From assembly GCA_023053575.1 (NCBI GenBank), contig JAKZAP010000021.1, positions 8,556,212-8,620,211 on the forward strand: a DNA stretch of 64,000 bases, given 5' to 3'. This document shows positions 57,401 through 64,000 of the stretch, one piece after another; within the stretch, counting starts at the first letter, position 1; every line of letters begins with the position of its first letter. The notes under the pieces are model-generated. The model did no database searches. It saw nothing but the letters and a program-made list of their open reading frames with translations, and was not told the DNA's origin. The stretch is from Branchinecta lynchi. Taxonomy: Eukaryota; Arthropoda; Branchiopoda; Anostraca; Branchinectidae. The position numbers were made by a program, and so were the translations under genes.

Positions 57401-58040
57401 CGCCTCGTAGAAGGACGAAGTTAATAATACCAGCGTGGTGCAGTAAGGGTATATTTCCTTACCGCACTCCGTCGCTTTCAAAAATCTGAGTTGACGCTTA
57501 AAACTCAACACGGAAAGAAAATGGGAAACTCGAGAATTGGTAAAGTTCATCTGGGATGATTGGTCAAAAATCTAAGTAAAAGAAAACTATTTTAAGCCAA
57601 CAGTCATAATTGATATAAATAACAATAACCGTAGCATCAAACTCAGAAATCCTAGCTCTTGCGAAGAGTCTCAGGCGTCAATTCCGTGTATCGTTTCCAA
57701 TCGTTGTTAATCCGCTTGCAGCCCTTTGGTGACCAGTCAGGAAGGAGGACGGAAAAGGAGACTCGAGAAGTGACTATCGAAGCAAATTCTCGGTTCTGCA
57801 GAATCCCGACTTTCCCCGTTCCCGGTTCTGACAAAAACGCAAGAAAAGGAGAATACTCTGTATGACAAGTACGAAACACGCCAATGAACCTCGGGAAGAA
57901 GAAATGAAACCTCAAATTGATTTAAATCCTGTGTAAACCAATCAGCAACGTTGTTGTCGTGATGTTTCTGACTCTTCGCTGAGCACATGGCGATTCTTCG
58001 TCGGGACGAAGAGTTAGTCGTCAAGAGGATTGGCTTCATC
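57401..58040. other. No recognisable feature
   Basis: Overlapping open frames on both strands near 57650-58100 (for example 57737-58135 minus) lack splice support or a known motif. Confidence 0.3.
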
Positions 58041-58203
58041 CAGGACCAGTTTATTTCGGGGGGGGGGGGGGGGTATGCCCGCCGGTCGGACAAAGAAGTA
58101 CAGAAAAGACAGATCAGAGGGAAAAGCCTATACAAATGATTATTTTTGTATGTTTAGGGGGGAGGGGGGATCAACCACCTGCCCCCCCCTGGATACGGCC
58201 CTG
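58041..58203. mobile_element. Poly-G hAT-like MITE, copy 3
   Basis: CAGGACCAG at the left (shortened end), then TTATTTCGGGGGG, GTCGGACAAAGAAGTA, CAGAGGGAAAAGCCT, and CCTGGATACGGCCCTG at the right. Exact 8-bp duplication GCTTCATC (58033-58040 and 58204-58211). Confidence 0.85.
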
Positions 58204-61200
58204 GCTTCATCTCAATAGTAAAAAAACGCAAAAAAAGAGAACTGTGATGAAAATTGAGATGAAACGCAAGAGATGCAACTCTTGTATCTGTAAGCACGTT
58301 GGTAAATCTTTTTTCTTTTCTAGGAGAGTGTTCTGCAGCAAGGCGATCGTTCTGTAGCTCTTCTCAGAGCAAAACAGCAACCCCTACGAGAAGACAGACT
58401 TACCTAAGTGGTCTTATACTAGATTAGTCCTCCCATAGCCCATGGCATTAGTCACTGTTTGTCTCCCATTGACTCACTATCGGCATCCATGACGCTCAGA
58501 GATAGTACAATAGATGCACAAGCAAATGAACAGAAAGAAAAAATTTTGACTTTTCAGATTGAAGTAATGTAAAAATCTCGTCGTAACTTTTTTGTGCCTA
58601 AAGTAATATATTTATTTACATATGCTAGCAGGCTTTTAATTAAACTTTGATGGTGGTGAGTGGTCACTGGGGGACTAATAGAGACTAAATCGTTCTGAAC
58701 TGGAATATGGAGTATTCAGTCAAAGCCGCGATCTGCTTTTTCCGCTTTCTTTTTTGCGAGGAGTAGGATCAGAACACCAGCACATATTTTTATACTTTTA
58801 TAGCGTGATAACAACGAATACAGTATCAATGGCACATGTCATATGGTAGGGAGTAGACCACCATGAAACGAAAGAGTAAGAAGAGATGCGCCATAGCTGG
58901 CTGACCGAATCACGACTAACTACCTGAACCATTCCTCTGATCTTTTTTTTTATCCTGGATTTTAGTAATACACTGAGGTTTTGCTCTGACCCCAAAGTAT
59001 GATTACAATGAAACTGAAGAAACTCGAATCTCTTTATGCACCAGGATTCGGCATTTAGAATTCTCAAAGACCGTCCAAAGTATCCCAACAGAAGAACGCG
59101 AATATTAAAAAACAAAACAAAATAATGTTTTTCTTATTAAGAAAAAGCTGAAACACTTGCCTGACGGCCAATATTCAGCTCCCAATTCCGAGTTTCCATT
59201 CAACTATTTTGGAGCAAAACAATGCGATAAAAAAATAAACGGCAGAAACAAAGGCCTACCAGGAGTGGTGTAGAAATAACAACGCTTGCATTGCGTTTTT
59301 TCTCAACGGATACTCGTCAACTTACAGTATTTTAAAATATTTGAATACTTCAAAATTAGGCTGTGCTTTCAACAAATGACGCACAGTTTTGGCTGTTTTA
59401 AGCCTTTTCCGAGACCCGTTGACTTGTTGCAAAAACAGGGAAACAATTTACATAACCGGTTTTTCTGATGGAAAAACTTCTCGCAGACAACCGTCGACAG
59501 CGTGATACACATCAAAGGTAGTAAAACACAGCAAGTGAGAAAATCAGCGCGGTTTTCTTAGCGGGGTTAGAATGTACGGTACGAAATTGGGGTGAAATAT
59601 ATGGAGTGATTATGGAAGTAGGTTGCGTTAGTATTATAGGTAAGATAGGTCCTTTAAGCGTTTTAAGTTGAAAGCTGAATAGTGGTTGGGCGATTTTTTT
59701 ATTTTTTTTCGGTCACAAAACGGTGCGAAGTTAGTGGTTCGCGCAAATTTGGCAACGGAATCTTCCATTCAAGACAGAACTACTCTTTATACACAGGTCT
59801 CTAAAAGATCAGTGGAAAGTCGGTCAGGCGGTTAGTAATGCTTTAAAGACAGAATAACGCATACCCAACGCTTAAGGCTTCAATCACGCTGTTTCTTTGG
59901 ACTGATTTTTTTTTTTTTTCATGTGGATTCTCGTCGGCGGAAACAGTCCGGGTCTCACCGTAGTCGAGTATCTGCCTCAAAATATCGCGGATCAGTCCAT
60001 AAGAAATGCATGCCTCACCTTTGAAACATATTTTCTCAACAACATCATGAAAGTCACTAAGCCCAAAATAGAGAAAATGAGAGAAGTCCGTGAATTTTTC
60101 TTGTAAGATTACACTAGTAACGGACGAGGCGTTGGCACATTCGTGAAGCTTCGACATTCAAAAAAATTGCACAGAGCACTGAGGCTAACCCCAGCTAAAT
60201 GAGTAACAAGACTATATACCAACTATAACATCACTGTAACTGAATATCACTGTTTCAACATTTGAGCAAACCGCTTATGTGAGTGTGTGGGGGGAGGAGG
60301 GGAGGGGGTACGTTTCGATCGCGAAACTGTTCTGTTGGCGTTGAGCACTACCACATATCACCAGGAGTAGATAATTAACCCTCCGAAGATTGTTCTACTT
60401 CTATTTAGCTAGCGTCCAAGCAGGGATAGTCGGCAGCAAGTTGTGTGTCCCCTAGTATATCAAGAAACAAGACGAAAAAGTCTTAAAAACCATAATTTTC
60501 TCTAATTTTTGTGTTTAGAATTTCAGTTCTATTCTCTTTGAAATTTAGAGCTTGGTCTAACAAATCAAGATCATACGCATAATAAGGTTGGTTAGAAACG
60601 TGACCGCACCGTCAGTAGAGAATAATGCGCCTTTCTGAATGGCTATGGCAGGCTTTTGGCAGACGGGAGTAAGCCGAAAGAAGTAGAAGAATATTTTCTG
60701 TCTCTGTTTCTGTTGTGAATCTGATCTGGACCTCCTTTTGTTAACAAGTGTATGAAAATAATCTGAGCAAACGTTGAACCTTTGATAGCATGTCTAATAC
60801 CTTTTGTCTAATGACGGATAAGCTCGGAGCGCTAGCTCTGCTCACAGGGTTAATTATCTACGTATGGTGGAATGTATTGAACTAAGCAATCATTCAAACT
60901 TCAGATTGTATGGTAATCTAGTTCAATTGCCCGCACCGACAATGTTTCCAGTCTTGAAGTAATCAACCGCGATCGTCCATGCAGACCTAGTCATGTCTCT
61001 TTCCAAAAATATGAGACGGGCGTCCATGCCAGGTGCATAGCGTCCGTCGCGCACCTGCTATCAGATAAATGCATCATGAAATTGTATCGTACATCATTTG
61101 TACGTCTTTTCGTAGATCTGCTACAATCTCCCCGTAGCGCGTCACCTTGTAGTTGTGCATAACGAACGTCGTCGCGAACATAACTCAAATGCATTTTCGT

Positions 61201-62219
61201 AGCACTCACTATAGCGCAAACCACGTTGTAGATATTGTGCGTTTATTGTTCCTGTTCCTAAGTTCTCCAGATAGGGTGAATTTCATCGGAGCGGAATCTT
61301 TGCCGGGATACGCAGATTTGGTAATCTCCTATTTTGAAGACCGTTTTGTGCTCTGATCCACTGAAGATTCTAACTTCGTTACTGAGGACTACAGCTGGAT
61401 CCGGTCTTATCTGTGAGGTATGTTCGCACACGATACCTTGAGCGAGGTTGGTAGTCGGGTACCGCCGCTTCAATAGTACAAGTCAGTGCTAGCTGTAGTT
61501 GCCACGTAACGCCTGAACACTGAGATGTCGCGCTAGATGCTTCCTCTTTGCGAGTAATTTCTGGTTCTCGGATCGTCAAGACAGGACACCTGTTCAATGG
61601 ACAATCATTCATCTAATTTGACTACAATTCAACGCATATTGCCGACGTGGCTTGCCCTCAGGCCGACGGATGGCTACTCAGCTGGTCTAGGGTTCAATAT
61701 CTGCTGCGATTGCTAACCGTGAGACTTGTAAGCGAACAGGCCGTAATCAAGCAAGCAGATCTCTGGGTCGTCTAACGTGTTTTTAGCACAATGTGTATAC
61801 AGTGGATATTTTCTTTGCTCACACTACTAGCTTAAGCTATAGCACAGGTGGTAGCACTTCCGTCATAGCACATACCCCGCAATACGCATCGTACAGTCTT
61901 CACTGTAACGCACTCGAGAGCACACTTAACTGTATGCGCGCAACTGCATCTTGTAGCACCAGCCTTAGAGTGTGAGTATTTTAAGTTACTATAGCGCAGA
62001 TCATCGCATCATTCCATCTTTCATAGCAGAAATACACAACAGACTCAGCGCACATCGTACAACAGAGCGTGAAACTCCTTTTCCAGATTATTCCGCACAC
62101 AGCACATGTTTTGGTACCATTTACTTGTCTACCCCGCTTTGGCATGTGACGTATTTTCGAGCACTATAAATGAATCATTCGCTCACACTTCGTAGCACCA
62201 CCTGTTTTTCGTTAGCAGT
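58204..62219. other. Long stretch with no convincing gene
   Basis: The best coding candidate is 60157-59843 on the minus strand (104 codons, MSKLHECANASSVTSVIL..., with an internal GTGAGG that could be a donor after EKICFK); support is weak. From about 61030 to 62220 short GTAGCGC / TAGCACA words recur irregularly, perhaps a decayed extension of the minisatellite that follows. Confidence 0.35.
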
Positions 62220-62900
62220 TGCGCACTCAGTGCGCAAGGAGCACGAGTCTTAACATACTTCATATGCCTATTCGCTTGAGGGCTGGACGACCTTTTCTAA
62301 GCTTAACGAGCTCATTCTGTACGTAGCACGGGTCTTGGCACACTTTCTGTGTTCACACCTTAGAGGGCCGAACTGGTCTCAGTCCGAGTAGATCAACGCG
62401 TACGTAACATGGATCTTAGCACACTTAATATGTCTACAGCGACTGAGGGTTCGGGTGGAACTGGTCTAAGCTCGACGGCGTCAGCACTCCCATAGCCCAG
62501 CTGTTATCACACTTTATATGTCTACCCCGCTTGAGGGTTGGGGTTGAACTGGTCTCAGCCGAGAAGCTTAGTGCGGATGTAGCACGGGTCTTAGAACAAT
62601 TTGTATGTCTACCCGCTTGAGGATTGTGATTCAACTGATCTCAGCCCGTCTAGCTCATTCGTAGTCTTATCACACTTCGTGTCCACCCCGCTTGAAGTTT
62701 GGGGTTGGGGTTAGCTAGTCTAAGCTTGAGAAGCTCAGTGCGTACGTAACACGAGTCTTAGCACACTTTGTATGTCTACCCCGCTTGAGGATTGGGGTGA
62801 ACTGGTTTAAGCTTGAGGACCTCACGTAGCCCGGGCTTTAGCACACTTTATATGTCTACCCCGCTTGAGGGTTGGGGTGGAACTGGTCTAAGCTCGAGGA
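62220..62900. repeat. Minisatellite, ~8 units of ~86 bp
   Basis: Unit landmarks: CTCAGTGCGTACGTAGCAC, GTCTTAGCACACTT, TATGTCTACCCCGCTTGAGG, GTTGGGGTGGAACTGGTCTA, AGCTCGAG. Units begin near 62225, 62309, 62391, 62479, 62567, 62653, 62735 and 62820, and differ by point changes and short deletions. The last unit overlaps the end of the SH3-like exon. Confidence 0.85.
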
Positions 62901-63023
62901 ATTGGAAAGGGACGTCGATCGTTCGGCCTTTGTGCTCCACAATGAGCATCCCGCGCCTTGCGGAGGATCCAAGAACTAAAACGATTTCGCCCTTCTGGAG
63001 TAGAACTTCGGAGTTTCCGTCTT
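62848..63023 (-). CDS. Terminal exon encoding an SH3-like segment
   Basis: Acceptor TCTATTATTTACAG on the minus strand, two bases to finish a codon, then 57 codons and TAA (62850-62848). The sequence has SEVLLQKGEIVLVLGSS, ARRGMLIVEHKGRTIDVPFQ and FLELRPVPPQP. A KGEIVLVL strand, a turn with G-x-L-I-V, and a closing VPxxFLEL strand is the layout of the second half of an SH3 fold. The other frames close early. The last ~20 codons lie inside the minisatellite unit, so the present C-terminus may be a product of repeat expansion. Upstream exons lie beyond the region I could resolve; the gene is not identified. Confidence 0.65.
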
Positions 63024-63262
63024 CTGTAAATAATAGATGAGTGAAAAGAGAGTAACGACCAGCGGAGTTAAGTTAAATGAATGAAATGATAATCCTTATA
63101 GTTAGACGGAAACACGCTAGCACTTGCAATGTATAGATCACCTTCGTCCAAGTCGATAGTTCAAACCAGGATTCGGTACGACCATGGGATCACCTAGTGG
63201 CTCAATTCTAAAGTATCCCGATTAGGCCAGCCCAAAATAGATCTTGACCAGAGAATTAATTA

Positions 63263-64000
63263 AAACAAGAGCTACGAGCTCAGGTGGCCCTTCTTACGAG
63301 TAGGTGGTGTGAGAGAGGTGTCCGGTACCCCTCCCCATCTTGCTCGGATCGGGTCCAGACCCTAAAATATGTAATCTAAGACATAAGATCTCTCTACTTC
63401 CCAAGTTTTCAAACTCGTTTTAACCCCTATGCGAGCATTTCCGAAACTCTCCCTCAACTCCCCCCGCTGTGGCCGAATACGACTCAAGCACATAAACCTA
63501 ACATCACATCTTCCCATCCATCAAGTTTAACTCGCATCGGACCATATCTGCAAATCTCCGGTTCCCGCTTCATCCTCCTCCTACCTTGGTCGGATCCGGT
63601 TCTGACGCTAAACGACAAATCTATGCCGCTTGATACTGTCCAACTTACATCCGATTCGGTCAATCCTTTGGTTTTTGTGCGTGTCACACAGTTTCCAGAC
63701 CTCCCCCCCCCCCCGCTCAGCCATGGCCGTATGGGGTTCAGACACATGCTTTGCGTATATAGGTCATCAGTTCTTATGACCCATAAAGTTTCACTTGAAT
63801 CGGACCATTTGTTCGCAACCTACGGAAGTCAGTAATTTCCGGATTCCCCCTCCCTCAACTCCCCGAAAAATAGTCAGATCCACGAACGGAAGTCTTCCTA
63901 GGGCATTGTGTCGGGACCTTAAGTCTATTTGGCCGGGTCACTAATATGCCTGCCAAGTTTTATCGTCCTTAGCACATCTCGAAGTATTCTATCCCGCGAT
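63263..64000 (+). repeat. C-run dispersed repeat, copy 4 (runs off the window)
   Basis: Left end AACAAGAGCTACGAGCTCAG, then GATCGGGTCCAGACCC, CTCCCCC runs, GTCGGATCCGGTTCTGACG, TTTCACTTGAATCGGACCAT and CTGCCAAGTTTTATCGTCCT, the same order as the copies near 26.7, 33.8 and 37.4 kb. Confidence 0.7.

Noticed and set aside
59843..60157. Possible first exon of a minus-strand gene (MSKLHECANASSV...)
   Set aside because: Open length and an internal GTGAGG are suggestive, but there is no partner exon and no recognisable family.
1..64000. tRNA genes, CRISPR arrays, bacterial operons or phage genes
   Set aside because: I looked for A/B-box tRNA folds, regularly spaced identical repeats and dense one-strand ORFs, and saw none I could support.

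Overview
This window reads as nuclear DNA of a non-vertebrate metazoan. It has intron-containing genes with GT-AG splice sites and a very high load of nested DNA transposons and non-LTR retrotransposons. There is also a reverse-strand fragment of the 5' end of 18S rRNA. Nothing prokaryotic is present: no operons, Shine-Dalgarno sites or CRISPR. I cannot fix the species. Most long open frames belong to mobile elements; the host exons are short, and I found them by pairing splice sites with compatible phases.

Host genes. (1) Left edge, minus strand: the 3' end of an unrecognised gene, with a terminal exon at 27-239 and exons at 1072-1194 and 1238-1291. (2) 29573-52744, minus strand: five coding exons whose phases all match, giving a complete 215-residue CCDC117-like protein. 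Its introns, up to 13.3 kb, hold most of the transposons of the window. (3) 54340-55107, plus strand: the first two coding exons of an unrecognised alpha-helical protein, head-to-head with gene 2. (4) 62848-63023, minus strand: a terminal exon with an SH3-like sequence, whose end runs into an ~86-bp minisatellite.

Layout. 1-4.2 kb: 3' exons of gene 1, a LINE remnant and short repeats. 4.3-8.3 kb: a 1-kb foldback palindrome and a 2.4-kb hAT-type element. 9.3-10.2 kb: small inverted-repeat elements. 11.2-19 kb: copies of a repeat made of ~130-bp monomers; one is split by a full-length two-ORF LINE, whose ORF1 is itself split by a hAT-like insertion. 20-22.3 kb: MITEs. 22.5-28.1 kb: a 5.6-kb hAT-type element with internal modular repeats. 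29.5-52.7 kb: gene 2 and its TE-filled introns, including an I-like LINE with RNase H that contains an RTE-like LINE and a hAT copy, then two CR1-like LINE fragments, the 18S fragment and more hAT elements. 55.3-58.2 kb: another monomer repeat, a tandem duplication and a poly-G MITE. 58.2-62.2 kb: little recognisable. 62.2-64 kb: minisatellite, SH3 exon and a C-run repeat that leaves the window.

The main story is layered insertion. Several elements can be dated relative to each other from intact 8-bp target duplications. In two cases, formal removal of a hAT copy restores the reading frame of the LINE it hit.
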